This document shows, piece after piece, positions 12,001 to 22,620 of a DNA stretch of 64,000 bases. The DNA comes from Diphasiastrum complanatum. Its lineage: Eukaryota > Streptophyta > Lycopodiopsida > Lycopodiales > Lycopodiaceae. Below the pieces are notes generated by a model. It had not been told where the DNA came from. It was given only the letters and a program-made list of their open reading frames with translations, and made no database searches. Every line of letters starts with the position of its first letter. The stretch's first letter is position 1. The stretch is taken from contig CM055107.1 of NCBI GenBank assembly GCA_029204225.1, forward strand, positions 15,916,809 to 15,980,808, given 5' to 3'. Made by a program: the position numbers and the translations under genes.

Positions 12001-15000
12001 TCTCCTTGAGGGTGCCTAACCCTCTCCCTCTTCTTCTTGTATATGGAGATTGAATGTTAGAAGGATCTTGGCACTTTGATTTCCTACAGCTCAGGCATGA
12101 TGAAGGCTGGCGGTAAAGAGCAAACCATTAGGAATACTAAGCTATTCACATTACTGCTTAGTTTCATCATGGAATGGAAACTTTTTGCTTAATTGTAAGC
12201 AATTCACCGCTAAGAATGCTGATATGCAGTCCCTACAGAGGAAGACTTTTAGAGCATCTCCGACATAGAAACCCTGAAAAGTCTCCTACCAAGAACTCTC
12301 TTAAACCAGAATTATGTTTGGCGAATATTGTATTTGTAGTAAGAGTCCCTTAAAAATAGCCTTGAAATTAGGGCTGTTGGGTCCCAAGAGGGTCTGTGCT
12401 CTGTTACTGGGTCAATGGCATAGTCAGCTTCAGATTATCCACTTATAAGTGAAAACAATGTCCATGAGTCAAACTTAGTAATTGACCATCTGTGAAATAA
12501 AAGCTCTTGATGTATTTTGTAGTAGTCCTACTCCTATGTCCATAAACTTTATGTACCGGGCTCTCATGATGTTGAGTACTATTTCATATTCAGCTTTTCA
12601 GCTCAATGGTGTTGATATTGTGAGAGGCTCATGTAAGTTCACATTTAATCTTCAGCTGACTCAAAACTTCACAAATGCCAAATGGTCTAATATTAGGGAT
12701 TTGAATGCCTGCGTGCTTGCTGTTACATATTTTTGCTTAATTTTGCCATTTGGTGAATGGAACTGCTAAAACAATGTCATGGAAAGGCTAGCAACATTAT
12801 GGACAGCATTACAGATGGAGCTCTGTTCAGAACTCTCTGATAACTCAAAATGAGTGTTCTCAATCAAAGCAAGTCTATAATATTGTCTGTTGATGGAAGC
12901 TTCATGTCCCTTTTTGAGTATGAGAATTGAAATAGATCATTGAATTTGCAATTTCTAAGGTGACACAACTGAAGGTACTTATGTAAGTCATACAAGGTCT
13001 TAATGGAATTTCAGGCTAAGCACTTGAGTGTAGCTGTGACATGCAGGGTATCAGCTAGTGAAGTTTTTTTATCTCTATAGGGGTAAATTCTAGTGTGGAT
13101 ACCTAGTTTTCTGTTGTGTTTCAACCTTAGTTGCCCGTTCTGGAACGTGTTCCGTTCCAGAATGGGACCTGCAAATTTTTAGGTTTAACACAGCCTTTTC
13201 AACATGTTGCCTTAGGTGCTCTTCAAGACACATTTTAAGCCTCAGATGTAGAGACACTAATCGAACTTTGATATTGTTATACGTATACAAATACCCTATT
13301 AGCCACAACATTTACTTGTGAACAAGGTTTAGCTAAATCAAGATTCTTTCCTTAAAGAATAGCAATTCCCTTTTGAAAAGTTTTGATCTATCTCAAACAT
13401 TGACCTATTTAACTCTATGGTGGAAAATGGATCAAGGTCATATTTAAGTTTGAATCTCGGTTATAATGTTAATGTGACCATGGTTATATGGAGCTCAATT
13501 CATGGCCATATTTAACTTTGGATTATAGTTATATTTGAGTTTGAATTTGTCAAATGCAGTCAATTATTGTTTGCACTTGTCATCGCTTGCAAGTGAACAT
13601 TTTATGTTATCTAAGTACTACCCTATACTAAGAAGTAAATCATGTTAATCACAAGATAAATTCCTATTTTCTAGTTACATTTAACATTTTTCTGTGGAAC
13701 AATTGCCATTTGAAAATTAGGCTTATTCTTTCCTGAAAACCCTGGTTCTTGAACCACTGATTCTCAAGCTTCCTAATACAAATTCCAAATCCATATAACA
13801 CCATATAGACGGAAGAAAAAAAAAAACGTTCTGACCCAGTACGTTCCGGAACGAATGGTATGATACGTACAGTACGTTCCCAAAAGGGTTGGAACGGGTT
13901 TCTAAGGTTTCAACCCATTTATGCAACTCATTTACCAGTGGTTCACTTGTACAGACTGCTCTCCCTGTTAAACATGGTTTTGTCCTCTATCCCCCTTAAG
14001 CCTACTTCATCTTTTCTTTGGTCTCATCAGGTGTGTGCAGCTTGCAAGAGATCTTTTCTAGGCAGAGCACTTTTGAGCTAGCCTGCAAAATTTTGTCTAG
14101 GTTGCACATTTTATGATTGACTCTCGACTGGTCACTGGCAAAAGTTGAAGTTCAAGTGAAAGCAACGTTTTATTTATCTCTACTTGAGTATTTTGCTTAG
14201 TTGTGGATTGCTTTTCAATATATCATATTACAACCTCACCTGTTTCAAAACAGAATCCTGTCAGCAATATTTAATTTGTTTGTCTTTTCTTGGTTAACAC
14301 TTTTGGGTTTTTTATGAGTTTTATAGCAAAAGCATATTTGAAGTATTTCGAGCGGACTTCACAATTTTTTTGGTTTGTCCTCCAGATGGCTCTCTTTCCT
14401 CGGCTGCTATTAAACGTTGGGAGAAAGCGGCTAGTGCAGGTGTTACGCTCATGGCTGAAGCAGCTGAACATTTGGAAAGAGCTGCTGCTGCTGAGCAGCT
14501 GGAGAGATTAGGAGCAGCTGAGCAGCATATATCTTTGCAAACTAATCAGAAACCTGTAAGTTCGTGCAGCCCTGAAGGTAAAACCAACCAGCGCTCTTCT
14601 GACATCAAAGTCTGTGCAAAAGGTGTGCCTTCAGGTCCAGCATTGAAGGTTGTGCCTGTTACTAGGGTAGATAACTCAACAAAACTAGTAGATTCAAGGA
14701 TGTTTGAAAGCATGATTGCTGTCTCTGGGATGGATTCAAATGCTTGCAATAGCCTTTCGGTTTCGTTGCCACCTAGAACAATAGCACTGCAATCTTCTTT
14801 ACTGCCATCGCCCTCCTGTGGATCAACTTTTTCATCTGGAGGTGTAATGTTTGTTCCAATACAAGCTTGCAAGGGCTTAGTAGAAATGCCATCCAACACT
14901 ACAATGTATAGGGATTCAATTTGTTCGGCAGAGGGAGGAAGAAGTTCAGAAAACAATTCTTCAAAGCTGAAATTGCAGTTGTTTCCAATTGACGAATTTA

Positions 15001-18000
15001 CTCGCAAGGCATTGGAACAGGTACTTTTTGAGAATTCTAAAGTGAGTGGAATGAACATTGTTGACAAACTTATAAAAGCTCTCAGTTTCAAGTTAAAGTC
15101 ATTACTTGCACCTTTAGGAACCTTTGCATACAGCAGGTCACAAAAGTTTGTCATGTGCCCCAGGATGGCCTAAATCCACACCTCGAGCTTACTTTGAAAG
15201 GGAGAAAATCAATAGCATCAGTATTACAACACCTGATTACAAAGTGGGGTAAATCATCTATTGCTACTGGTGAACTCCGCCTGTTCCCATTCAGTACTCA
15301 GTGGAACAATGTGGCAAATTGTCAAAGTTGGTGCTCTAAAGATGTTGCGATTAGTGCTGCTGATGTTCATGAAACCATAGGCAGTTCGCTGACATTTCGT
15401 CTTAGGTATGTGTTAAATGTCTTCATGGTTTTGCAGATGAATTCTCCCAAACAATGTAAACTGTTTCTAGAGTTTCATCTAGGTTGGCTGCTAAGGAGTT
15501 GGCTTTACCAATATATTAGGAGCCTTTTTGCAGGTATGGGTGGCTGTCATCCAGGGTGCTGCAGACATCAACTGCTGTACTGCAGGAACCACACACACCA
15601 TCAGCCGTAGATAGTGATTTACATGCTAGTAGGCCAAGGTTTGGCAATGGAAGCTGCACTGGTCCATCTGAAAGCATTAATATGCAATGTGCAAAAGCTG
15701 GTATCCCTGAGACTTGTTCAAACTTAGCATTTTCCAAGGAAGGGAGTCCAGTGCACTTGCAAAAGACTGACTTTTGTGAGATTGCAGAAGTGCAAAAAGA
15801 GGCTCCAGTATCTAAGGAAAAAGTTAGTGCTGTGCCAGTAGCTTGTTTGGCTAATTGTACAGTGTCAAGTTTAACTCTTGACCCAGTCAACACCACAGTT
15901 GATGATAAAGGTTATTATCATGCCTGTTCTTCACTCCAAGAAGGCACAAAAGAAGAGATCCTAGAGAGGGCACATGTGAATGAAGCACTGTCAGAGGATG
16001 GCCACAGACCCCAACAGTTCTTCAGATCATCTGTAGCTAGCAATGAACTAGCTGAAGTTGCTAATGGAGCAAGAACTGCCTTTACTGATAGCCAAGTTGC
16101 CAGTTGCAGTTGGTTATATGAGGAAAGCAACGATGGCTTTGCGCAACACCTTTGGAGTAACGAGGTACCTGTTTTCCCTTTATGGAATTTCCTTAGAACT
16201 GGATCTTTCCTGCTTACAAGCAATCAAGGAAGCAGTATAGTCATAAACATAGTGGTGAAGTTGGTATCCTATATTTCATCTTTGATAAATGTTGAATACC
16301 TTTTATCTGATGAGCATTGAGCCATATCTACACTTGTTTTTCGCTTTGCAATCGACTGAAAGTATAATTGAGGCCTTTTAATATATCTTTCTCACATAAG
16401 TTAAGATATTTGGCCAGAAACTTGAATTCACTGGTGGCTGAGATCTTTTGCAACTTTTCCTCTTTCTATTATGAGACTATGGAATTTAATACATATATTG
16501 GTTCTTCATAACAATTTACCTCCTTCAATCACGAATGACTCTGCTCTTAGCATAGCTTGAGCCTTTTTTCTTTCTCTCTTGTATGTCCTCATTTTTGTGG
16601 GTGGTTATGGTCAAACTCCTGACCTCAAGTAGAGGATATGAAGTCTTCACGAACACACCACATATTGGAGGGAGTTAGCTTGAGTTAAGAAAAACATAGT
16701 TGAGAGACTATTGTTATATTTTGCATAGTGACATGCAAAAATGTTCCCAGCTCAATTCAGACGTGCACAGGCCACACGTTCTCATCTTCTTGGGTCTGGG
16801 AATGCTGATGGGGATTTGTTCCCCATGTCATGGTAGCCAGGAGTGTAATATGCATTCTTGGGAGTTCCTGGGTTGTCATGTTTCCTACAAAGACAGAGAT
16901 CTACTTTTTCACTTTAGAATATAATTTTCAAAAGTGGTACTTTAGGTGATAGGATACAAGGATACGAGGATCACTTGATGTTTAAGATGGAAGCTGTCTT
17001 TTCCTCTTCTTTTCTCTCTATATTGCAATTTCTTCATAGCATAACTTCTTGACTAGCTTTTCAAAAAATTTCAGGTCCTTATTATATGCTTGTGGTTTTT
17101 GATATTACTCCCTGCTGTTGCTTTCCTTGATTCTAATTGTTTGGTACTCGTGCTCAAACATTTGAGAAACATCAGTAAAAAAAGCTACTGAATGTTGATA
17201 TTTCATGTGGCATTGATTCAACATGCAAAAGAGCATCATTCCCCTCTTCCACTACTTACATTCATGATATGATTGCAACTTCCCTCCCAATAAGATATAA
17301 GGCCCTTAAAATTGAGCTTTCAAATTACGATGTTGGTCAAGACTCAAAGAATCTACACCGTGTTCAGCTAAAGTATAGAACTAGTCAGTGATTTCTGTAT
17401 CTTATACAGGATGATAGATGGGACACACTGGCGGCCTAGCTAGATAGGTTTGGGTGATGTCATCCCTAATCTAATCGCCTGGAAGGTCCCCTTAAGGGCC
17501 CCCAGAATGGTGAAGTAGTAGTTACTTTCAATATGAAATCGATTGATTTGATGTTGCCTTCATGGGAGGCACTTCTACATTTCTTTGTTGAATATGTGTA
17601 ACTAGCCTTCGTGGTTGTAATCGATGTTATTATTAGTGTTTGCTTGATGCCGCGATCAGCCGTCATCTATCTATTTCACACCTGATACTTGATCTGTGCT
17701 TATGCTCATGATTTGTCAAAACCCAAATAGTGTTTGATATCATCACCAATATATTTGCTCCTCATCTTGCAAATCCATGTACACATGAGAACAAAAGGAG
17801 CAAATTTTTTTATCGTTTTCATACAAATGAGTCAACTGGGTCACCGTCACTTATTAATAAAATATAAACATAGCAAAGGATGCAACAACCTCAAAATTAT
17901 ATCGAGGAAATTGAATGAGAAAAAGAATGGGAATGTCATATCATCATAGTACATATGAAAGAACATCTTCCTATGTTCCTTACCCAGAACACAAGCCTTA

Positions 18001-20673
18001 CATACACTGGAAATTGATTTGAATGAGACCAATCACCATCCTTGTCTTCTTCAACCTTTTACTCTGAAAATTCAAATGACCACATTTCTCGTGCCACATA
18101 ATGTGTTGACTTTCATCTATTGTAGAAAGTACTTGCTAGTTGGGAACTACCTTCATATGTTGCTTTGTAATTGTTCCAATTGAAAGTAGATTCTTTGCTA
18201 AGCTTGGTACATAAGGTACTTTCTTAGAGCCTTGATTTCACTAGATGGCAGTTGGACTGGTACACTTTAGCTTCATGTGCAATATTGTTACCTAAACATA
18301 CTTGTTTCACATCATTTAGTTCTTGAAACAAACTTAACCGACTCCTATCAAGAGTCGTATGTTTAGATGGTCACAGAACAATGTATCTACAACCCTAGAT
18401 GAATTTGCAACTAAGAAATAAAAATGTAATTTATGTATTTACTACCCTAGATGAATGGGAAACTAAGAAATAAAAAAGTATGTCATTGCAAGGGCTGTTT
18501 CTTTCTGGAAAGATCATGTTGTAGATGAACGTTGCCTGTCACTGAAGTCTGTACTTCCACACCTCTCCCAATGGTAGTTGTGAGGGGCTTGTGGGGAAGT
18601 TGATATTGAGCAAGGTAGAATTTTGACTTTCTGTGAGACAGGCAGTAGTATATGTTGTGCTACTTATCTGGTTTCGTCTAAAGCGTTTGATCTTAATGAT
18701 TTATTTTCCTCCTGCAGGAGCCTTCACGATCTAGTGGCGGTGTTATATTACCTTCCGAGGTAGACTGGGTGGACAGTTTCACAAATATAAGCATTGGGGA
18801 GCTTTTGTGTGATGTTCCACGTGCAGATATTGCTACTGTTAAAGGTGACTCTCCTTATTCTAGTGGCAAGACTGACCATCCTCCACCTTCATTGGATTGT
18901 TTTAAGGCAGCGCAAACTCAGCAGTTTCCAACAGAGCCTATGTTGCGGTCGACCCAGACACAGCAGCAATCAAACATTTGGTGTGCTGAGGATACTTGTG
19001 ATGCTTTCTCTTTTCAAAGACTTCATTCCAGTGTGAACCCTGGGCTCTCGGATGGACATTTTGTGGTCGATAAAGAATCACCAAATGTGACTACACTGGG
19101 TGCACATAATGAAGCTAGTAGCATGCCAGTATTATGGAGACAGGCAAGTTGCCGATTATATGTTCTTTGTGTTTAAGAATCTATTTTGTGGACTCTGCAT
19201 AAAATCTTCTCTATTTATGTATCTGTTTTTTGAGCATATAATAGTTACGAAAGTCTTTCATCTTTATTGACATTTTGCAGCCGAATATTAAACTTTTCAC
19301 ATACACATGTACGATTGGCATAAACTATTTTTGTTTGTAAATTATACTGCAGGTTGAATCGAAACCTCTATGTGAGAAAGATGTTTCAGAACTTCAAATG
19401 CGGGAAACAAGTAATTTGCCATCACGAGACGTGGAGGGCCTTGGGGCAAGCCAAATCATGCCTTTAGAACTTTATCTGGTAAATCAGCTGATTATGTTTG
19501 AGTTTCACTTGATAATTCTAGAAAGGAGCAAATCAGTTAAGATGGCTTTGCAATGTCCAACTTATAAACCATTGGTAATTTTCTTCCAATTCATGTCAAT
19601 GAAAAGATCTTGTCAACTATTCAAATGCTCATAATTAAGTTTTTTGCAAATTGCAATCGTAGCAGGCAGATTCATTGGGTGCTTTGAGTATGGGCATCAA
19701 TCAGCAGTCAGAGGGTCTTCAAGGCCAAGATTTCTTTCTGAATGGAGACTCTTCTCTTGGATTCAGTGGATTGATTGGAGTCCTTGGTCAAGGAAGCTTG
19801 GATGCTCTCCTTGGGCTATCAAATCAAGCTGAAAACAGCTCTCTCTCTAGACAAGAGAAGCATTCTTCATTTATGCTGTGTGAGAACTCCAACAAAGGAG
19901 AGCTGTTTGAAAACCAGCGGATAAGTATGGGCAGGGGAAAGTCTTCTTTTCAGCAGAGTTTTTTTGAGTCTGAGAACAGGGATATGAAGGATTATGAAGG
20001 TTTTGACCAAAAGGGTGTGAGTTTTGCTAGAGGTGCTGAAAATTGCGTCTCACCCACAAAAGATGTATCACCCACAACCTCTGGATGTTTGAAATCCTCT
20101 TTTGGTATGAAAGCTATGCTCAATACCGATTTTCAAGCAAGGGGCTTTAGTGATCTGGAATGCCCAAGTATGAAAGATACGCTGGATTCAGAGGCCTATG
20201 AAAAGCATGGGGAAAGGACTGCTCAACTGCAGCTACCTCCTAATCTGACTGTTCCGGTTAGTTCATCATCTCTAGCAGTCAGTGTAATTCAAGATTATTG
20301 AATATGCTTGCTTTAAATTTCAGATTATGTATCAACTGTGTGACATTGTTCACAGGAATTTGCAGTGAGTTTCCAAAACCTTGAGCAGGAGGACTTAAAC
20401 AGTGCAGAGGAGCAGTGCAATGAAAGCAGAATAACTACAGCGATAGGAACTGCTCAAAGTGCCTATTCTGTTGTAGCTAAGTCACATATAAGATCGATAG
20501 ATAGCTGTAACAAAAGTTCTTCAGATTTGTTGATTGAGGAGGACATTCTTGTTTCTCTGAAGTCATCCTCAGAACTTGGTTCAGAACTTTCTACTGTGCA
20601 TCCAGATAGGGTTGAAAGTGGGAGCCAAGTATTAGTCACTGCAATGGCATGCTCACAGCCTCCTACCTCTTAG
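1..20673 (+). CDS. TKI1: TSL-kinase interacting protein 1 (TKI1)-like SANT/Myb-domain protein, 5' partial, 13 exons
   Basis: Exons read as 1-76, 6106-6188, 6494-6541, 6888-6997, 7290-7374, 7653-7908, 14386-15020, 15164-15405, 15534-16164, 18718-19143, 19353-19478, 19666-20256, 20356-20673 (stop TAG). All join in phase to an open frame of 1208 residues that begins upstream of the window. Residues about 31-85 form a SANT/Myb domain (QWDAWTRQEEENFF, then RHYYYRVIKRMNKLLGP), followed by a basic LHLKPRRFKKF segment. An Ala/Glu helix (about residues 233-265) precedes a second conserved block at about 413-518 (KLKLQLFPID, ATGELRLFPF, FRLRYGWLS). DWVDSFTNISIGELL lies near 738. In Arabidopsis, TKI1 is a nuclear SANT protein that binds the TOUSLED kinase; the same role is inferred here. 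The product is longer than my recollection of the Arabidopsis protein (about 740 residues), mainly after residue 520. Every intron is GT-AG except the one after exon 10, which appears to be GC-AG. I am confident of the family and moderately confident of each boundary. Confidence 0.85.
77..1639 (+). other. Intron 1 of the TKI1-like gene, 5' part
   Basis: AT-rich intron sequence after the donor GTATGT at 77. I see no coding exon, because exon 1 (ending in a single base of a Ser codon) joins in phase to the exon at 6106. It holds a near-perfect hairpin at 1188-1212 and otherwise nothing I can identify. The short ORFs here have no recognisable content. Confidence 0.6.
1640..1880 (-). pseudogene. 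LINE C-terminal Cys/His tail, degenerate
   Basis: The minus-strand frame contains LCQLCTLGEVESEEHFLF followed by RSPIYYEIRGR. This is the C-x2-C...H pattern seen at the C-terminus of this LINE type; the last expected Cys before PIYY is a Ser. It helps fix the 3' limit of the element. Between this and the RT (about 1881-2296) the frames are broken and only loosely readable. Confidence 0.55.
2297..3277 (-). pseudogene. LINE reverse transcriptase (YADD type), broken into two frames
   Basis: 3277-3008 carries the RT start (RALIEEARSRREESILLL, then CGNSEKAFDSVPR, the A-motif region; the usual acidic residue before KAFD is changed). 2989-2297 carries GVKKGCSLS (B block), ILLYADDVALLF with the catalytic YADD, then GLTMHTKKTHVMIFN and a thumb-like KHIRDAPSKCDLC segment. 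In a live element this enzyme primes reverse transcription from nicked target DNA. A frameshift or stop near 2990-3007 separates the halves. I place it in the YADD-type LINE lineage, distinct from the FADD-type plant L1 at 62-64 kb. Confidence 0.8.
3586..4305 (-). pseudogene. LINE endonuclease and linker region, degenerate
   Basis: A 239-residue open stretch. Its start, YVGGRRSGGIACLYRDSL, and the later FDFLVGVLDLTG look like the C-terminal half of an AP-type endonuclease (RYRSGGVACL-like block). The PWYDDICKQL...LKRLYSYSCRYKKRMYESFKGKRLVDLL segment matches the linker normally found between endonuclease and RT in this LINE type. An internal 50-bp direct duplication at 4167-4266 is not a multiple of three and so shifts the frame. 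The catalytic N-terminal half of the endonuclease is not recognisable. Confidence 0.6.
4167..4266. repeat. 50-bp direct tandem duplication within the LINE
   Basis: Positions 4167-4216 and 4217-4266 are identical except for one base (CATCTTG versus CATCCTG). Because it lies inside the endonuclease remnant and is not a multiple of three, it disrupts that reading frame. Confidence 0.95.
4428..5141 (-). pseudogene. LINE ORF1-like protein (coiled coil plus RNA-binding-like domain), broken
   Basis: Two adjoining open segments (5141-4893 and 4868-4428) in different frames. The first is a heptad-rich, probable coiled-coil N-terminus (DNRVLKQKIKSLERT, then INELERHVNEHKEA). The second resembles the RRM-like part of LINE ORF1 proteins: SFLDTTLSFNVDKAWRTK, then ILTIRFISKEERTKILR, then IFLDEDLTYIQVQERKK. 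Such proteins bind the element's RNA and help assemble the ribonucleoprotein. A frameshift or stop near 4869-4892 separates the parts, so no intact protein can be made. The call rests on overall layout and motif resemblance, not on an alignment. Confidence 0.6.
5161..6105 (+). other. Intron 1 of the TKI1-like gene, 3' part
   Basis: AT-rich sequence between the LINE and the acceptor TTTGTAG at 6099-6105. I see no exon, repeat or RNA gene here. Confidence 0.5.
7909..9068 (+). other. Intron 6 of the TKI1-like gene, upstream of the LTR element
   Basis: Starts with donor GTATGG at 7909, after the exon ending RRKVS. Unremarkable AT-rich intron DNA with no feature I can support. Confidence 0.5.
9069..9489 (+). 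repeat. 5' LTR of the intron-6 copia-derived element
   Basis: Starts TGTTAG and ends CCTACA just before the primer-binding site. Same length as the 3' copy at 11668-12088, with about 8 substitutions by eye. Confidence 0.95.
9490..9502 (+). other. Primer-binding site (initiator tRNA-Met type)
   Basis: TGGTATCAGAGCC directly abuts the 5' LTR. This is the standard copia PBS, complementary to the 3' end of initiator tRNA-Met. Confidence 0.92.
10299..10670 (+). pseudogene. Copia gag remnant
   Basis: Near 10370-10430 one frame reads LDGTNYFSWSCKLRF, closely like the conserved start of copia Gag (LDGxNYxxWSxxMR). Shortly after, another frame reads SAWETLLKMY, like the W...L...Y block of the same domain. 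Frames shift between them, so this is a decayed capsid-type gag. The remaining interior (10670-11660) includes a 293-codon open frame (10601-11482) that I do not recognise. Confidence 0.6.
11668..12088 (+). repeat. 3' LTR of the intron-6 copia-derived element
   Basis: Direct repeat of 9069-9489, preceded by a purine tract at about 11660-11667. Confidence 0.95.
12089..14385 (+). other. Intron 6 of the TKI1-like gene, downstream of the LTR element
   Basis: No exon seen. It contains a 9-bp-arm hairpin at 13138-13162, the 12-bp palindrome CGTTCCGGAACG at 13842-13853, and an imperfect inverted pair (13119-13140 against 13891-13913) suggesting a decayed foldback element of about 0.8 kb. It ends at acceptor GTCCTCCAG, 14385. 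Confidence 0.5.
16165..18717 (+). other. Intron 9 of the TKI1-like gene
   Basis: Donor GTACCT at 16165 after ...LWSNE, acceptor TCCTGCAG ending at 18717. It joins two exons in phase. Most of it is featureless apart from a minus-strand copia fragment at 17840-18340. Confidence 0.6.
17840..18340 (-). pseudogene. Copia pol fragment (protease end to integrase zinc region)
   Basis: Read on the minus strand with frame changes: a VLYVP-like LMYQA, QRIYFQLEQL (like NLLSIGQL), then HLNF-like text, then ISSVCKACVLGKEHRKMFF. The last is the CxxCxxGKxxR block of the copia GAG-pre-integrase / integrase zinc region. The piece has no LTRs and is full of stops, so it is an old fragment inside the host intron. 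Confidence 0.6.
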
Positions 20674-21100
20674 TTCATCCAGACACAGAGCTATGTTGTC
20701 TCTCAGTATCTCCTGGTGCAACTTTACCGCTGCCTGTAACATCATTCTACCAGGCCTCTAGTGACTTTTGCTAGCTGGTCTTGCCTGGAACCCTGGGAAA
20801 TCAACTGGATCATTATGTCATCCGTTGTCTTTTCCCAAGCATGTCTACAAATATCAGTAATAACATGTTTGGTTTTGCACTTTTTATTATTATTATTGGT
20901 TTGGCACCTTCTATATGTGCTATTGTACTTTGGGGACCTGTATGTTACCTCTTTTTCCCTGTGTTTTGTTGGTGGTGGGTGCCTACATGCCTACATCCTC
21001 GTAGCTCCTGTACGACCTCAAGCTTTTCCTCTTGCAATATAGAATTCATGGAGTGTTTTTCTGTTGTAATAAAAGAATGCAGTATGCAAAATCGGTACAG
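20674..21100 (+). other. Probable 3' UTR of the TKI1-like gene with poly(A) signal
   Basis: Follows the stop codon at 20671-20673. A canonical AATAAA occurs at 21068-21073, about 395 bases downstream, in a T-rich setting. The 3' end itself cannot be fixed without transcript data. Confidence 0.45.
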
Positions 21101-22379
21101 ACTTGAAATTGTGGCCTCTTGGGACTTGTACAAATGTCTTGTGTTAGTTGTGATAATGTGACCATTTGTTTACCTAGCAACCTACAGGAACCACATTCTA
21201 TGAAAAGGAGCAATCCTTGGCCGATCCCATCTTGTGGCCTCTTGAAAAGGACATTAACTTATTCAACATGAAGGAAAATGACGGTGCATGAATGAAACAC
21301 TGATCTTACAGTGATACGACAACAATAACTGAATGATAGAGAATGTAGAACAAGATTAACTGAAAGTACAAGGGAAAACATAAGTACAAAAGATGATCTT
21401 TATTGAGCTGGACTTTCTGACATCTATTTTAGATGACAAGCTGCTCTCCTCAAGCCACGTGCAAATGTTACTTCCTACACTTCCTTTTTTTTTCTGTTTT
21501 GGGGGTGGGGGCTGGGGGACCTACTTAGGGACTGAGTAGATATTTCATCGACCTAGCTAGCTTTGCTACCTAGCGCAATCATTAACTTCTAAATTTATTA
21601 CAAGTCATTTACATAAAAATATAAAATGGTACAATAGTCAGAGTCATATAAATTTAGAGCTTTTTTTGTTTTTTCTTTTGGGGGGGGGGGATGTGGCTAC
21701 AAAGTACAAGATTCTTGATCCCTTCACTCTCCCTCTGCCGAACTATGTCCTCCGTTGCGTGAAATACTGGACTCTTTGCAAGTTGAAGTTGGAAGTTTGT
21801 TGTCACAATGTACAATTGTGATTTAGTGCCGGGGCTGGAGGTTTTTGATTATGTGCTGCAATCAGACAGCTTTGCAGGTCACTTTGTCGTTGCACACTAT
21901 TCAGCTTCCATGGAGGATAGCACAATTGTAGTTGGACCAGGTCCCATATTATATGTAGGTCATGCGGTGGATCGTCTATCCCCTCAGTTACCTACCCAGT
22001 ATAGCCCAATTGCTTTGATTCACTATAATCATCATAGAGAATTCCACACAGTGTGCCAGCTATAGCATACTGTAGGAGCTTGCTTTAGACTATACAAAAG
22101 ATTTTTTAGTTTACATATGAAAATTTCCTTTTGTTTGTACTCAAGTTATGGAGTTACATGTACACTTGCTCCTCTAGATAACCATTTAGAAAGGCATCTT
22201 GTAAGATTCATTTGCTGTAGGTACCATTTAAAGAAATGAATCGAAGCTAATAAAATTCTAATAGCTGGCATCTTGGTCATCAGCCTGACACCTTTTTATA
22301 TGTTTTGAACTTTCTAGACCATCTTACAACTTGGGCATATGCTCATCTTAGCTATCTATACGCTGAGAAATGGACTTTT
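21101..22379. other. Intergenic stretch, no gene recognised
   Basis: Contains a T/G homopolymer stretch near 21660-21690. An 85-codon open frame at 21808-22065 has no feature suggesting it is a gene. Nothing else can be supported. Confidence 0.4.
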
Positions 22380-22620
22380 CTTGGATATAGAGAGGACTAC
22401 CATTAAGCACTATGGACACCATGTCAACATGTGGGATTGAAATTTGAATACTACAATTGTTAATTGGTCACAAACATTCTTCACCTAAGTCAAATAGTCT
22501 GCAATGGATTCATTAGCCTTCATCCTAGTAGTATACATCTCAAATCTTAAGTACAAATCCTAGCAACATTGGCACTTTCAAAAATGGATTTCACTCAATA
22601 TCTAGGTGTGTGACATTATT
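22380..22620 (-). pseudogene. Copia gag fragment
   Basis: On the minus strand one frame reads EMYTTRMKANESIADYLT, a stop, then VKNVCDQLTI. This matches the M.M.EGESI.EYL..VKNL.DQL block of copia Gag (UBN2-type). It is a short dead relic without recognisable LTRs. Confidence 0.6.

Larger units (their letters stand above)
9069..12088 (+). mobile_element. Non-autonomous copia-derived LTR retrotransposon in TKI1 intron 6
   Basis: Two 421-bp direct LTRs (9069-9489 and 11668-12088) begin TGTTAGAAATAATAAATG and end TTTCCTACA. The 5' LTR is followed at once by TGGTATCAGAGCC, the primer-binding site for initiator tRNA-Met, and the 3' LTR is preceded by the purine tract AAGGAGGG. The 2.18-kb interior has only a short gag-like trace and no protease, integrase or RT, so the element would depend on proteins made by others. 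By eye the LTRs differ at about 8 of 421 positions, so it is fairly young. No matching 5-bp target duplication is seen (GGCAG on the left, GCTCA on the right). It lies in the same orientation as the host gene. Confidence 0.93.

Noticed and set aside
12252-12420. GAGCATCTCCGACA motif resembling a common MITE terminus
   Set aside because: No inverted partner was found within a few hundred bases.
14546-15154. 202-codon minus-strand open frame
   Set aside because: Lies opposite TKI1 exon 7 and has no recognisable content; it is the mirror of a real exon.
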